Positions 20,027-30,824 of a DNA stretch of 64,000 nucleotides are shown one piece after another. The DNA comes from Linnemannia hyalina. Lineage: Eukaryota; Mortierellomycota; Mortierellomycetes; Mortierellales; Mortierellaceae. The stretch lies in assembly GCA_019671135.1 (NCBI GenBank), contig JAHRHY010000019.1, positions 1 through 64,000 of the forward strand. Reading direction: 5' to 3'. The notes under the pieces are model-generated. The model did no database searches, had not been told where the DNA came from, and saw nothing but the letters and a program-made list of their open reading frames with translations. Made by a program: the position numbers and the translations under genes. Each line of letters opens with the position of its first letter. Position 1 is the stretch's first letter.

Positions 20027-20615
20027 CTACAACTACCCACAATGCATGGTCTAATTGCGATATCTCTGTTTTTACCATTGTCGTAATTACCTACAATCTG
20101 TATAACAATAAATGCTATAACAATTGTAAGTTAACCAAAGTGTAATAATATTAAACGTCGTGCAAATCGTGGGCTTACCTAAAGTATGTCAACATTAAAC
20201 ATTGTAATACTTACGAGTTTATCAAGAATGTATTAAAATTAAACATCACGATAATCACGAGGTCATCCAAAATGCGTTCATATCAAATATCATAACTATG
20301 GTAATAACTACAGTTTGTCAGCTGTCGAATCGAATGCCGAATGTCAAATGTCGAATGTCGAATATTGTTGAGAAAGTGTAGCAATAACGCCATTAAAAAC
20401 GTATCAGCTACCCTTTCTTTCCAACAACCAATGTTTGTTAAAGCCACTATGCTACTTTTTAAAAAAATCGGGATCCAACTTTTTTTTTAAAACTACCACT
20501 ACATCATCACCAGTATCACGAGTGCTATATTGGATATACACATAGGATATATCATGAAAAGGAGATATTAGTAACCATCGCTAATTATATAAACACGAAA
20601 ACAAATGCTCTACTA

Positions 20616-21066
20616 GGAGGCCATCCATGTTCGGCTCCACCAACCATAGACTACAGTATAAAAATATCTGTCAACACCTATTAAAACAGTGTGTTCCTTG
20701 AGAGTACAACAAATCTCATCAGCTTTTTCCTTCCACCAGTCTCCATTTTCTACATTCACCACCACTACTTTGTAACATCATCTACTTTAGCTGAGAAAGC
20801 CTTGGACATGATCATCTCATATTGGAAAGGAAATTACTATCTGTAATATCAAGGATCCAATATGAGATGATCATGTCCAAGGCTTTCTCAGCTAAAGTAG
20901 ATGATGTTACAAAGTAGTGGTGGTGAATGTAGAAAATGGAGACTGGTGGAAGGAAAAAGCTGATGAGATTTGTTGTACTCTCAAGGAACACACTGTTTTA
21001 ATAGGTGTTGACAGATATTTTTATACTGTAGTCTATGGTTGGTGGAGCCGAACATGGATGGCCTCC
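20616..21066. repeat. B1 right terminal palindrome
   Basis: Arms as at the left end. The loop at 20827-20855 reads AAGGAAATTACTATC..., the reverse complement of the left loop. Read inward from each end, both loops of B1 therefore have the same orientation. Preceded by CTA, followed by the TCA duplication. Confidence 0.93.
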
Positions 21067-21069
21067 TCA

Positions 21070-21335
21070 AGTGCGTTATATGGACCAGGGAAATAGTGTT
21101 TACTCCAGATGGTAGATAGAAAGAAAAACACTGGTATGGCTCCAAGTCTCTTCATCAACACCTTTTTCATATCCTGTATTCTTGCAATTGGTTTCAACTC
21201 TGAACGATGAAATGTCTTGACCTTTGGGCACATTGGCCACGGTTCATCAAGAAATCCCCATTCGTTCTCCAACAGATTATCAAGCAGCCGTGCAAGTTTC
21301 TTTGGCGTAGGGTTTACGATGGTATCAGTCTCCAT
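21070..21335 (-). pseudogene. A2 transposase, 5' part, interrupted by B1
   Basis: Codons 1-88, starting METDTIVNPT (V7I against the other copies). It joins 12247-13261 once B1 and one TCA are removed. Upstream, 21336-21460 is the usual non-coding subterminal segment. Confidence 0.9.
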
Positions 21336-21460
21336 AATGTCGTTTTCTGCAAAAATAGGGATTATACACACGTAATTATGTCAATTATTCCCTAGAATTC
21401 CCCAGATATGTCATATTAAGACATGGTGGGCATAGCTTAACAAAAGACGAGAAAACAGGT

Positions 21461-22152
21461 GTACTCCCTCGCCCAAAAAAAAGCGCTCCAACCTTTTTGT
21501 CCTGCCCGATTACCGATATGTAAAATATGTTTATGTTGATACTCTCTCCTTACGTTTTGCTCTTGTAATACTGCTAGATAACTATGTCCATTTGGATTCT
21601 TTTGCTTTTGTATATGTACTCTTTATAGATGTATTTGTTATCTTTTTAAAAACTCCTTCCATAATTGTCTGTACAAATTCTTGCAACCTCCATTGGTATT
21701 CCATAACATATTCATCTATTTCGACCCAAGACGATTCCCATTTAGATGTGTATTTTGTTTTACAGATTGGCTTTGATATCCGCGACAAATATATTCCCCA
21801 CGTTGACCTATTATGTATCTCTTATTTTATAATCTACTCTTGATCTACTTTAATATTCCAATGCGTGGGTTGGGTACTCCCTCGCCCAAAAAAAAGCGCT
21901 CCAACCTTTTTGTCCTGCCCGATTACCGATATGTAAAATATGTTTATGTTGATACTCTCTCCTTACGTTTTGCTCTTGTAATACTGCTAGATAACTATGT
22001 CCATTTGGATTCTTTTGCTTTTGTATATGTACTCTTTATAGATGTATTTGTTATCTTTTTAAAAACTCCTTCCATAATTGTCTGTACAAATTCTTGCAAC
22101 CTCCATTGGTATTCCATAACATATTCATCTATTTCGACCCAAGACGATTCCC
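21461..22152 (-). repeat. A2 right end: two inverted terminal units
   Basis: Units 21461-21739 and 21874-22152 with one 134-bp spacer, against one unit at the left end of the same element. Confidence 0.9.
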
Positions 22153-22155
22153 ATT

Positions 22156-22290
22156 GTGGAAAAAGAAAAGTTGGACGAGCGTAACTTCTGTTTTCCCATT
22201 CGTAAGAAACGACTACAGCAACTCCACGAAGAGGAATCCAACTTTAATGCTATGTTTGGTGGATTTCGATCTACGTCAGAGGCTGTCTTT
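22156..22290 (+). pseudogene. A0 transposase, third fragment
   Basis: Corresponds to codons 254-298 and ends in GTCTTT, directly before the FGD of the catalytic glutamate block. The next base begins the terminal unit of A3. The remaining 387 nt of this gene are missing. Confidence 0.9.
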
Positions 22291-22785
22291 GGGAAATGTC
22301 TTGGGTCGAAATAGTTAAATATGTTATGGAATACCAATGGAAGTTGCAAGAATTTGTACAGACGATTATGGAAGGAGTTTTTAAAAAGACAACAGATATA
22401 TCTATAAAGAATACATATACAAAAGCAAAAGAATCCAAATGGACATAGTTATCTAGCAGTATTACAAGAGCAAAACGTAAGGAAAGAGTATCAACATAAA
22501 CATATTTTACATATCGGTAATCGAGGAATAGAATTGGGGGAGTGCGCTTTTTTTTGGGCGAGGGAGTACACCTGTTTTCTCGTCTTTTGTTAAGCTATGC
22601 CCACCATTTTAAATCACCTACGTTCATATAACATATATAGCATTTATACATGTGTCAACGGTGAATCTCATGCATATACATCATGATGATAATGGTACCA
22701 GCTTGGTTGACAGTACATGAATTCCCTGGGAATAATTCCCATAATACTACTTATGGAAGGTATATATATTGCACATTTTAAAAGA

Positions 22786-23178
22786 TTATTCCGATAGCTC
22801 AACAACATTGGCTGTATCTAATTCTTCCTCTTGATTTACCATGATACCACTGGCAAATCCTTTGATCAAGGCATTTGTTATATAAATCTCCTTCTTCTGC
22901 TGGGAAATAATTTGGTTCATCTTATCCATTCCTTTCTCCAATTTTCTGACACGTTTCTTCAACTTCTTATTCTCATACCGTAAATCATCATCGGATTGTT
23001 GTACATCCTCGTCTTTCTTACATCTCCCAGATTTCACATGATTTCCACCATTCTTTTTTGCCTGATAGCTCTCCTTGGAAGACTTTATCTTGCATTCCTT
23101 ACATGTATTTCTGGAATCATCGTAGAAATCATATAAAGGCTTCTTTTTGTCACACCTGTTGCAAATCCTTTTTGGCAT
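22786..23178 (-). CDS. Zinc-ribbon/coiled-coil protein (A3 copy)
   Basis: 130 aa with both C-x2-C pairs. It differs from A1 and A2 at scattered positions (for example CDKKKPLY, GNHVKSG, LEKGMDK, ITNALIKG), mostly conservative. Non-coding subterminal sequence 22570-22785 separates it from the terminal unit. Confidence 0.7.
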   Translation of the reverse strand: MPKRICNRCDKKKPLYDFYDDSRNTCKECKIKSSKESYQAKKNGGNHVKSGRCKKDEDVQQSDDDLRYENKKLKKRVRKLEKGMDKMNQIISQQKKEIYITNALIKGFASGIMVNQEEELDTANVVELSE

Positions 23179-23374
23179 ATTAGGCGGAATGGTGATCTCT
23201 TGATAGTTGATATACCACGTTTTTTCCCGGGAATATTTCTCTCAATGTTTGTGTTTGAGGGCATACACAACAATATCTAATATAGATGTCAAGTTGTATC
23301 TATTCAAGGGAGTAATTGACAAATAGGTATATAGGGGGATGAGCATTTAGACGTCTTATCGCCGCAAATATATT

Positions 23375-23647
23375 ATGCCCAGGCCTACACGTTTAACCAA
23401 AGCACGCCAGCAGGAAGTTGTTGCAGATTTTATTTATGAGAAGAATCTGGAATTGTGTATGTTTGTCTATTTGGATGAATTTTTAGATCATCATCGTAAC
23501 CTCTTTCCACAAGATGCCACTATATTTGGCACTAACGGCATAAAAAAGTTATTAGAGGCATCTTATCAACTCCTACGTGACAAAATACGTGCAGATGGAT
23601 TACTTACCGAGAAAGACGCTGGTGAATATATGCTTAGAAAAAAATGA
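23375..23647 (+). CDS. Small helical protein of family A (A3 copy)
   Basis: Identical in protein sequence to the A2 copy. Same 45-nt spacing to the Rep-like ATG. Confidence 0.65.
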   Translation: MPRPTRLTKARQQEVVADFIYEKNLELCMFVYLDEFLDHHRNLFPQDATIFGTNGIKKLLEASYQLLRDKIRADGLLTEKDAGEYMLRKK

Positions 23648-23692
23648 CGACCTAAATTATAGACTTTTTAAAACCTAAGTATACCTTTTATT

Positions 23693-25396
23693 ATGTCGCC
23701 AACAAAAGAATCTCTGATAAACAAAGCCATCAACGAAGTTTCCCACTTGCTGTCAAATGTGGGTAATCTACAGTCAGCACCATTTGGCAGTGTGGAGAGA
23801 AAAGGATTCACCAAATTCTCCAAACTCTTTTGCGATTCCATCATCTTTTGGGGTATATATAACTTTGCTGACGATACCACTAAAGGTACAGCAATTGGAA
23901 AATACATTGCTGAACTGCGCGATGCATTTAACCACACCGATTTAATTGTGGAATCTGTAAAGTTGGTCGATGCTAGGCAGGTTAAAATGGATGATAACTA
24001 TTTTTCTCCGCGCATGGTCAAACGCCATAGAAAGTTGTTTGTTGGAAAAGAATACCAACAGGGTTTTATTGCCATCAAGGTTTCTTTAGATTTTTCCCGT
24101 GCAAAGATTGTTGTGCCAATTTTGGCGAACATGTTGTCTAGCTTGAACGAGAGCGGCATTGCTTTACATGACATAGACTTTGCCTATGATTGTACGCGTA
24201 TTACCACACGACTGCACGTGGAGAGATTGCTAAAACAAACGAAAACTACAAAAATTGTCGATGATGTGGGAAGAGTAGGACATCATTGTATTTCATGGAG
24301 AGGTCGAAAAGGGGATACAAAGAATATCCGATATAAGGTGTATAACAAATTTGTTCAGATTTTGGAAAGTGCCGAGGTGCGAAAGAGCCTTGGTTCACGT
24401 TTGGAGGATTTGGTGGAGAAAGAAACAGCATTTGGACGACGAGTTAAAAAATATAAAAAGCATGGTTATAGTCGTATCGAGCTGACGTTTGAAGGTTCAT
24501 CTTTGAGATCTCTTCAGTCATATCAAGACGAAATGGACAAGACAAAGAATCTCTTGAAGAAATGTAAAACATTTAAATGTTCCTTTGAGATGCAGTGGGA
24601 GGAACGTGCAAAATGCATTACCTCGATGGTGGCTGTACATTTTCCACATGAGAAACTGTTTGCTTATTGTCACTGGTGGAATTCGGTAACCTCTAAGAAG
24701 TATGGATATATGTGGCAAAACTTTAAGAACCCCGAGCTTATTACACTTTTGCTGGCTAACTATTCCTTTAACGATAGACCTATATACTTTGTGGAAGGAC
24801 ATGTAAAAGAGGTAAATGGGAAAGAGAAAGTTATTTTGGGCGAAATAAGGACATTTAAGCGCGAGCCTGGATGTACTGCCATCACACTAGTTGCTGGCTC
24901 GCAAAAAGGAATGTTTCCTTCGAGGGATGCATCTTCTAACGTCATTCGTAAATTTAGCAAAGTTGGAATTGTGGAAGTTGACAACATCTCTATTGCCTGG
25001 CCAAAGCGTGTTCATAACAGATATAGTGCCCCACTTGCAGATATCTTCGAATATGATGAAGATACAGTAGATACAAATGTATTACATCTGAAAACTATTC
25101 ATGTTTCGATGTATACTGCAGCCGACCGAATTCTAAAGCCTGATGAAGAGTATACCATTGTAGCGGCCGGTCTCAAAGAATTTCGTTCTGAACATCGTTG
25201 GCATTTTATTACAGCATGTGGCATAAAGGTGCGCGCAGGAAAATCGTTGGCAAAGATTTGGACACCATGGCGTGTGGAGCATCTTCAAGGTCTACAGAGA
25301 ATTGGCAGAGTCGAAGGTGTACCGTTGATGACATTTCGTGCAGTAAAAAAGGTTCGTATTCATGGCGAGGACGATATGAAGTGCGAGCGTGTTTGA
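23693..25396 (+). CDS. Rep-like protein of family A (A3 copy)
   Basis: 567 aa with all conserved motifs. The C-terminal stretch reads LMTFRAVKKVRIHGEDDMKCERV, a version shared with A4 but not with A1 or A2, after an otherwise nearly identical sequence. Confidence 0.75.
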   Translation: MSPTKESLINKAINEVSHLLSNVGNLQSAPFGSVERKGFTKFSKLFCDSIIFWGIYNFADDTTKGTAIGKYIAELRDAFNHTDLIVESVKLVDARQVKMDDNYFSPRMVKRHRKLFVGKEYQQGFIAIKVSLDFSRAKIVVPILANMLSSLNESGIALHDIDFAYDCTRITTRLHVERLLKQTKTTKIVDDVGRVGHHCISWRGRKGDTKNIRYKVYNKFVQILESAEVRKSLGSRLEDLVEKETAFGRRVKKYKKHGYSRIELTFEGSSLRSLQSYQDEMDKTKNLLKKCKTFKCSFEMQWEERAKCITSMVAVHFPHEKLFAYCHWWNSVTSKKYGYMWQNFKNPELITLLLANYSFNDRPIYFVEGHVKEVNGKEKVILGEIRTFKREPGCTAITLVAGSQKGMFPSRDASSNVIRKFSKVGIVEVDNISIAWPKRVHNRYSAPLADIFEYDEDTVDTNVLHLKTIHVSMYTAADRILKPDEEYTIVAAGLKEFRSEHRWHFITACGIKVRAGKSLAKIWTPWRVEHLQGLQRIGRVEGVPLMTFRAVKKVRIHGEDDMKCERV

Positions 25397-25431
25397 GAGG
25401 TTTTTAAAAACTTTGGAAAGACTGTTGTTAA

Positions 25432-26712
25432 TTATAGACTGGTATTATCATCTTCGTGGTTTGACATTTCCTCGTCATCATCCTTATTTGACGTTTGTTC
25501 ATCATCATCATCTGAAGCAACATCTATTCCTACAAATTTCTCTTGCATCCTTTGTAACTCAAGACCATTCTCCAGTTTGTTTTGTACTGTAATGGTTTGT
25601 GTTAACTCTGGAATAAGTTGCCTTTCTCGTGGATAATCCACTCCTTCTTCCATCCATCCACGATGATGTGGCAGCTCTTCGATGTCGACTGCTTTGACAA
25701 AGTTGCGAACATTTAGCAAGAGAAGACAAAGGCGGAATGTAAGATTAAACTCCTTTTTGGATCCAACTCTTACAATCTCCTTATTATTAAACTTGGCGAA
25801 TGTTTTCATAAGATCACCAAAGACTGCTTCTGACGTAGATCGAAATCCACCAAACATAGCATTAAAGTTGGATTCCTCTTCGTGGAGTTGCTGTAGTCGT
25901 TTCTTACGAATGGGAAAACAGAAGTTACGCTCGTCCAACTTTTCTTTTTCCACAATATCGCCAATGTATTGTGTATATCCTCCATCGAGAGCAATACAGT
26001 CCATGTTGTCGATCTTCTTGCCAATGCCCATCTCTTGTAGCATTTTCCCATCGTTGTTATCACGACATGATGCTGATTTGGATACAAGGAGAACCATTCC
26101 ATTAGCATCGATGGCCACTTGCGTTCTCAAACCCGATTTCTTTAACTTATAAGAATACATTGCTGCTTTATCTTCCCCATATGTTGCTCGAGAGTCATGA
26201 CCATCCAAGTAGAGAGTTACATGCTTGAACATTGGGGGATTTTTCCAATTGGCTGTTCGAATACGAATTTCCAAAGAGGAGAACATAGATACAAAACAGC
26301 GTGTAATCTCCTTCTCAAATAATGCACGTTCCACCTTGACAAATGTGCTGTATATCAAATGGAATGTGGACTTTGGCATATACTGTGCCATGGAATCCAT
26401 AGTCTCTCCAGCGACGAAAAAGTACAGAAATGCAATTCCTTTCTCAAGTGCGTTATATGGACCAGGGAAATAGTGTTTACTCCAGATGGTAGATAGAAAG
26501 AAAAACACCGGTATGGCTCCAAGTCGCTTCATCAACACCTTTTTCATATCCTGTATTCTTGCGATTGGTTTCAACTCTGAACGATGAAATGTCTTGACCT
26601 TTGGGCACATTGGCCACGGTTCATCAAGAAATCCCCATTCGTTCTCCAACAGATTATCAAGCAGCCGTGCAAGTTTCTTTGGCGTAGGGTTTACGACGGT
26701 ATCAGTCTCCAT
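25432..26712 (-). CDS. Family A DDE transposase (A3 copy)
   Basis: 426 aa, open, triad D170, D243, E295 intact. A few substitutions against A1 (FASMF to FVSMF, EQPHH to ELPHH, LVPEL to LIPEL). Start METDTVV at 26712. The subterminal sequence 26713-26837 is non-coding. Confidence 0.85.
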   Translation of the reverse strand: METDTVVNPTPKKLARLLDNLLENEWGFLDEPWPMCPKVKTFHRSELKPIARIQDMKKVLMKRLGAIPVFFFLSTIWSKHYFPGPYNALEKGIAFLYFFVAGETMDSMAQYMPKSTFHLIYSTFVKVERALFEKEITRCFVSMFSSLEIRIRTANWKNPPMFKHVTLYLDGHDSRATYGEDKAAMYSYKLKKSGLRTQVAIDANGMVLLVSKSASCRDNNDGKMLQEMGIGKKIDNMDCIALDGGYTQYIGDIVEKEKLDERNFCFPIRKKRLQQLHEEESNFNAMFGGFRSTSEAVFGDLMKTFAKFNNKEIVRVGSKKEFNLTFRLCLLLLNVRNFVKAVDIEELPHHRGWMEEGVDYPRERQLIPELTQTITVQNKLENGLELQRMQEKFVGIDVASDDDDEQTSNKDDDEEMSNHEDDNTSL

Positions 26713-27116
26713 AATGTCGTTTTCTGCAAAAATAGGGATTATACACACGTAATTATGTCAATTATTCCCTAGAATTCCCCAGATATGTCATATTAAGAAA
26801 TGGTGGGCATAGCTTAACAAAAGACGAGAAAACAGGTGTACTCCCTCGCCCAAAAAAAAGCGCACTCCCCCAATTCTATTCCTCGATTACCGATATGTAA
26901 AATATGTTTATGTTGATACTCTTTCCTTACGTTTTGCTCTTGTAATACTGCTAGATAACTATGTCCATTTGGATTCTTTTGCTTTTGTATATGTATTCTT
27001 TATAGATATATCTGTTGTCTTTTTAAAAACTCCTTCCATAATCGTCTGTACAAATTCTTGCAACTTCCATTGGTATTCCATAACATATTTAACTATTTCG
27101 ACCCAAGACATTTCCC

Positions 27117-27165
27117 CATATGGAGGCTTCTTTTTGTCACACCTGTTACAAATCCTTTTTGGCAT
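27117..27165 (-). pseudogene. A4 zinc-ribbon gene, 5' fragment
   Basis: Only the first 16 codons remain (MPKRICNRCDKKKPPY), holding the first C-x2-C. The break coincides with the right end of A3. The upstream region 27166-27361 matches the divergent promoter region of the other copies. Confidence 0.85.
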
Positions 27166-27361
27166 ATTAGGCGGAATGGTGATCTCTTGATACTTGATAT
27201 ACCACGTTTTTTCCCGGGAATATTTCTCTCAATGTTTGTGTTTGAGGGTATACACAACAATATCTAATATAGATGTCAAGTTGTATCTATTCAAGGGAGT
27301 AATTGACAAATAAGTACATAGCGGGATGAGCATCTGGACGTCTTATCGCCGCAAATATATC

Positions 27362-27634
27362 ATGCCCAGGCCTACACGTTTAACCAAAGCACGCCAGCAG
27401 GAAGTTGTTGCAGATTTTATTTATGAGAAGAATCTGGAATTGTGTATGTTTGTCTATTTGGATGAATTTTTAGATTATCATCGTAACCTCTTTCCACAAG
27501 ATGCCACTATATTTGGCACTAACGGCATAAAAAAGTTATTAGAGGCGTCTTATCAACTCCTACGTGACAAAATACGTGCAGATGGATTACTTACCGAGAA
27601 AGACGCTGGTGAATATATGCTTAGAAAAAAATGA
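27362..27634 (+). CDS. Small helical protein of family A (A4 copy)
   Basis: 90 aa; H39Y against A2 and A3. The frame is open 12 codons further upstream here, but the conserved MPRPTRL start is used. Confidence 0.65.
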   Translation: MPRPTRLTKARQQEVVADFIYEKNLELCMFVYLDEFLDYHRNLFPQDATIFGTNGIKKLLEASYQLLRDKIRADGLLTEKDAGEYMLRKK

Positions 27635-27679
27635 CGACCTAAATTATAGACTTTTTAAAACCTAAGTATACCTTTTATT

Positions 27680-29383
27680 ATGTCGCCAACAAAAGAATCT
27701 CTGATAAACAAAGCCATCAACGAAGTTTCCCACTTGCTGTCAAATGTGGGTAATCTACAGTCAGCACCATTTGGCAGTGTGGAGAGAAAAGGATTCACCA
27801 AATTCTCCAAACTCTTTTGCGATTCCATCATCTTTTGGGGTATATATAACTTTGCTGACGATACCACTAAAGGTACAGCAATTGGAAAATACATTGCTGA
27901 ACTGCGCGATGCATTTAACCACACCGATTTAATTGTGGAATCTGTAAAGTTGGTCGATGCTAGGCAGGTTAAAATGGATGATAACTATTTTTCTCCGCGC
28001 ATGGTCAAACGCCATAGAAAGTTGTTTGTTGGAAAAGAATACCAACAGGGTTTTATTGCCATCAAGGTTTCTTTAGATTTTTCCCGTGCAAAGATTGTTG
28101 TGCCAATTTTGGCGAACATGTTGTCTAGCTTGAACGAGAGCGGCATTGCTTTACATGACATAGACTTTGCCTATGATTGTACGCGTATTACCACACGACT
28201 GCACGTGGAGAGATTGCTAAAACAAACGAAAACTACAAAAATTGTCGATGATGTGGGAAGAGTAGGACATCATTGTATTTCATGGAGAGGTCGAAAAGGG
28301 GATACAAAGAATATCCGATATAAGGTGTATAACAAATTTGTCCAGATTTTGGAAAGTGCCGAGGTGCGAAAGAGCCTTGGTTCACGTTTGGAGGATTTGG
28401 TGGAGAAAGAAACAGCATTTGGACGACGAGTTAAAAAATATAAAAAGCATGGTTATAGTCGTATCGAGCTGACGTTTGAAGGTTCATCTTTGAGATCTCT
28501 TCAGTCATATCAAGACGAAATGGACGAGACAAAGAATCTCTTGAAGAAATGTAAAACATTTAAATGTTCCTTTGAGATGCAGTGGGAGGAACGTGCAAAA
28601 TGCATTACCTCGATGGTGGCTGTACATTTTCCACATGAGAAACTGTTTGCTTATTGTCACTGGTGGAATTCGGTAACCTCTAAGAAGTATGGATATATGT
28701 GGCAAAACTTTAAGAACCCCGAGCTTATTACACTTTTGCTGGCTAACTATTCCTTTAACGATAGACCTATATACTTTGTGGAAGGACATGTAGAAGAGGT
28801 AAATGGGAAAGAGAAAGTTATTTTGGGCGAAATAAGGACATTTAAGCGCGAGCCTGGATGTACTGTCATCACACTAGTTGCTGGCTCGCAAAAAGGAATG
28901 TTTCCTTCGAGGGATGCATCTTCTAACGTCATTCGTAAATTTAGCAAAGTTGGAATTGTGGAAGTTGACAACATCTCTATTGCCTGGCCAAAGCGTGTTC
29001 ATAACAGGTATAGTGCCCCACTTGCAGATATCTTCGAATATGATGAAGATACAGTAGACACAAATGTGTTACATCTGAAAACTATTCATGTTTCGATGTA
29101 TACTGCAGCCGACCGAATTCTAACGCCCGATGAAGAGTATACCATTGTGGCGGCCGGTCTCAAAGAATTTCGTTCTGAACGTCGTTGGCATTTTATTACA
29201 GCATGTGGCATAAAGGTGCGCGCAGGTAAATCGTTGGCAAAGATTTGGAGACCATGGCGTGTGGAGCATCTTCAAGGTCTACAGAGAATTGGTAGTGTGC
29301 AAGGTGTACCGTTGATGACATTTCGTGCAGTAAAAAAGGTTCGTATTCATGGCGAGGACGATATGAAGTGCGAGCGCGTTTGA
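27680..29383 (+). CDS. Rep-like protein of family A (A4 copy)
   Basis: 567 aa, all motifs kept. Private changes include MDETKNLL, CTVITLV and ILTPDEEY. C-terminal version as in A3. Confidence 0.75.
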   Translation: MSPTKESLINKAINEVSHLLSNVGNLQSAPFGSVERKGFTKFSKLFCDSIIFWGIYNFADDTTKGTAIGKYIAELRDAFNHTDLIVESVKLVDARQVKMDDNYFSPRMVKRHRKLFVGKEYQQGFIAIKVSLDFSRAKIVVPILANMLSSLNESGIALHDIDFAYDCTRITTRLHVERLLKQTKTTKIVDDVGRVGHHCISWRGRKGDTKNIRYKVYNKFVQILESAEVRKSLGSRLEDLVEKETAFGRRVKKYKKHGYSRIELTFEGSSLRSLQSYQDEMDETKNLLKKCKTFKCSFEMQWEERAKCITSMVAVHFPHEKLFAYCHWWNSVTSKKYGYMWQNFKNPELITLLLANYSFNDRPIYFVEGHVEEVNGKEKVILGEIRTFKREPGCTVITLVAGSQKGMFPSRDASSNVIRKFSKVGIVEVDNISIAWPKRVHNRYSAPLADIFEYDEDTVDTNVLHLKTIHVSMYTAADRILTPDEEYTIVAAGLKEFRSERRWHFITACGIKVRAGKSLAKIWRPWRVEHLQGLQRIGSVQGVPLMTFRAVKKVRIHGEDDMKCERV

Positions 29384-29418
29384 GAGGTTTTTAAAAACTT
29401 TGGAAAGACTTTTGTTAA

Positions 29419-30699
29419 TTATAGACTGGTATTATCATCTTCGTGGTTTGACATTTCCTCGTCATCATCCTTATTTGACGTTTGTTCATCATCATCATCT
29501 GAAGCAACATCTATTCCTACAAATTTCTCTTGCATTCTTTGTAACTCAAGACCATTTTCCAGTTTGTTTTGTACTGTAACGGTTTGTGTTAACTCTGGGA
29601 CAAGTTGCCTTTCTCGTGGATAATCTACTCCTTCTTCCATCCATCCACGATGATGTGGCTGCTCTTCGATGTCCACTGCTTTAACAAAGTTGCGAATATT
29701 TAGCAACAGAAGACAAAGGCGGAATGTAAGATAAAACTCCTTTTTGGATCCAACTCTTACAATCTCCTTGTTATTAAACTTGGCGAATGTTTTCATGAGA
29801 TCACCAAAGACAGCCTCTGACGTAGATCGAAATCCACCAAACATAGCATTAAAGTTGGATTCCTCTTCGTGGAGTTGCTGTAGTCGTTTCTTACGAATGG
29901 GAAAACAGAAGTTACGCTCGTCCAACTTTTCTTTTTCCACAATATCGCCAATGTATTGTGTATATCCTCCATCGAGAGCAATACAGTCCATGTTGTTGAT
30001 CTTCTTACCAATGCCCATCTCTTGTAACATTTTCCCATCGTTGTTATCACGACATGACGCTGATTTGGATACAAAGAGAACCATTCCATTGGCATCGATG
30101 GCCACTTGCGTTCTCAAACCCGATTTCTTTAGCTTATAAGAATACATTGCTGCTTTATCTTCCCCATATGTTGCTCGAGAGTCATGACCATCCAAGTAGA
30201 GAGTTACATGCTTGAACATTGGGGGATTTTTCCAATTGGCTGTTCGAATACGAATTTCCAGCGAAGAGAACATAGATGCAAAACAGCGTGTAATCTCCTT
30301 CTCAAATAATGCACGTTCCACCTTGACGAATGTGCTGTATATCAAATGGAATGTGGACTTTGGCATATACTGTGCCATGGAATCCATAGTCTCTCCAGCG
30401 ACGAAAAAGTACAGAAATGCAATTCCTTTCTCAAGTGCGTTATATGGACCAGGGAAATAGTGTTTACTCCAGATGGTAGATAGAAAGAAAAACACTGGTA
30501 TGGCTCCAAGTCTCTTCATCAACACCTTTTTCATATCCTGTATTCTTGCGATTGGTTTCAACTCTGAACGATGAAATGTCTTGACCTTTGGGCACATTGG
30601 CCACGGTTCATCAAGAAATCCCCATTCGTTCTCCAACAGATTATCAAGCAGCCGTGCAAGTTTCTTTGGCGTAGGGTTTACGACGGTATCAGTCTCCAT
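29419..30699 (-). CDS. Family A DDE transposase (A4 copy)
   Basis: 426 aa and intact, with one notable change, KKEFY for KKEFN at about residue 323. Start METDTVV at 30699. The TATTTTTGCAG tract lies just upstream, as in the other copies. Bases 30700-30824 are the non-coding subterminal segment. Confidence 0.85.
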   Translation of the reverse strand: METDTVVNPTPKKLARLLDNLLENEWGFLDEPWPMCPKVKTFHRSELKPIARIQDMKKVLMKRLGAIPVFFFLSTIWSKHYFPGPYNALEKGIAFLYFFVAGETMDSMAQYMPKSTFHLIYSTFVKVERALFEKEITRCFASMFSSLEIRIRTANWKNPPMFKHVTLYLDGHDSRATYGEDKAAMYSYKLKKSGLRTQVAIDANGMVLFVSKSASCRDNNDGKMLQEMGIGKKINNMDCIALDGGYTQYIGDIVEKEKLDERNFCFPIRKKRLQQLHEEESNFNAMFGGFRSTSEAVFGDLMKTFAKFNNKEIVRVGSKKEFYLTFRLCLLLLNIRNFVKAVDIEEQPHHRGWMEEGVDYPRERQLVPELTQTVTVQNKLENGLELQRMQEKFVGIDVASDDDDEQTSNKDDDEEMSNHEDDNTSL

Positions 30700-30824
30700 A
30701 ATGTCGTTTTCTGCAAAAATAGGGATTATACACACGTAATTATGTCAATTATTCCCTAGAATTCCCCAGATATGTCATATTAAGAAATGGTGGGCATAGC
30801 TTAACAAAAGACGAGAAAACAGGT

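Larger units (their letters stand above)
13262..21066 (+). mobile_element. Family B element B1, hairpin-ended
   Basis: Inserted in the A2 transposase gene with target duplication TCA (13259-13261 and 21067-21069). The body 13270-21066 is 7,797 bp, the same length as B2. An extra GGAGGCTA precedes the left terminus (13262-13269). Two 2,190-bp inverted arms (13270-15459 and 18877-21066) begin with 451-bp palindromes and contain seven 133-bp repeats. They enclose three genes: small (+), Rep-like (+) and transposase (-). Confidence 0.92.
9106..22152 (-). mobile_element. Family A element A2, split by B1
   Basis: Terminal GGGAATCG repeats and the duplication ATT (9103-9105 and 22153-22155) define it. 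Without B1 it is about 5.2 kb, with one terminal unit on the left (9106-9384) and two on the right. Gene order is inverted relative to A1. The zinc-ribbon, small and Rep-like genes are open. The transposase gene is interrupted by B1. It sits in the same A0 transposase gene as A1, 409 bp further along. Confidence 0.9.
1049..22290 (+). mobile_element. Family A element A0, split by A1 and A2, 3' part missing
   Basis: The left terminal unit is 1049-1327 (GGGAAATG subtype), followed by the standard subterminal segment and the transposase gene start. The gene is interrupted by A1 after 1802 and by A2 after 9105. It breaks off at 22290, where the left end of A3 begins. The rest of the transposase gene, the Rep-like gene, the small gene and the zinc-ribbon gene of this copy are absent. 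Its own right end and target duplication cannot be seen. Confidence 0.8.
22291..27116 (-). mobile_element. Family A element A3, complete, GGGAAATG subtype
   Basis: 4.8 kb with one diverged terminal unit at each end (22291-22569 and about 26838-27116), starting GGGAAATGTCTTGGG. All four genes are open. The flanks do not match. TTT from the A0 transposase lies on the left. CAT from a zinc-ribbon gene (A4) lies on the right, and neither flank has its partner. This points to recombination between two separately inserted copies and not to a simple insertion. Confidence 0.88.

Noticed and set aside
13270..21066. Family B as a self-replicating virus-like Polinton/Maverick
   Set aside because: No polymerase, retroviral-type integrase, packaging ATPase or capsid gene is present. 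The transposase is of the compact DDE type and the duplication is 3 bp and not 6.
22291..27116. A3 as a simple insertion in the A0 transposase
   Set aside because: The right flank is a zinc-ribbon gene and not the continuation of the transposase, and the 3-bp flanks do not match.
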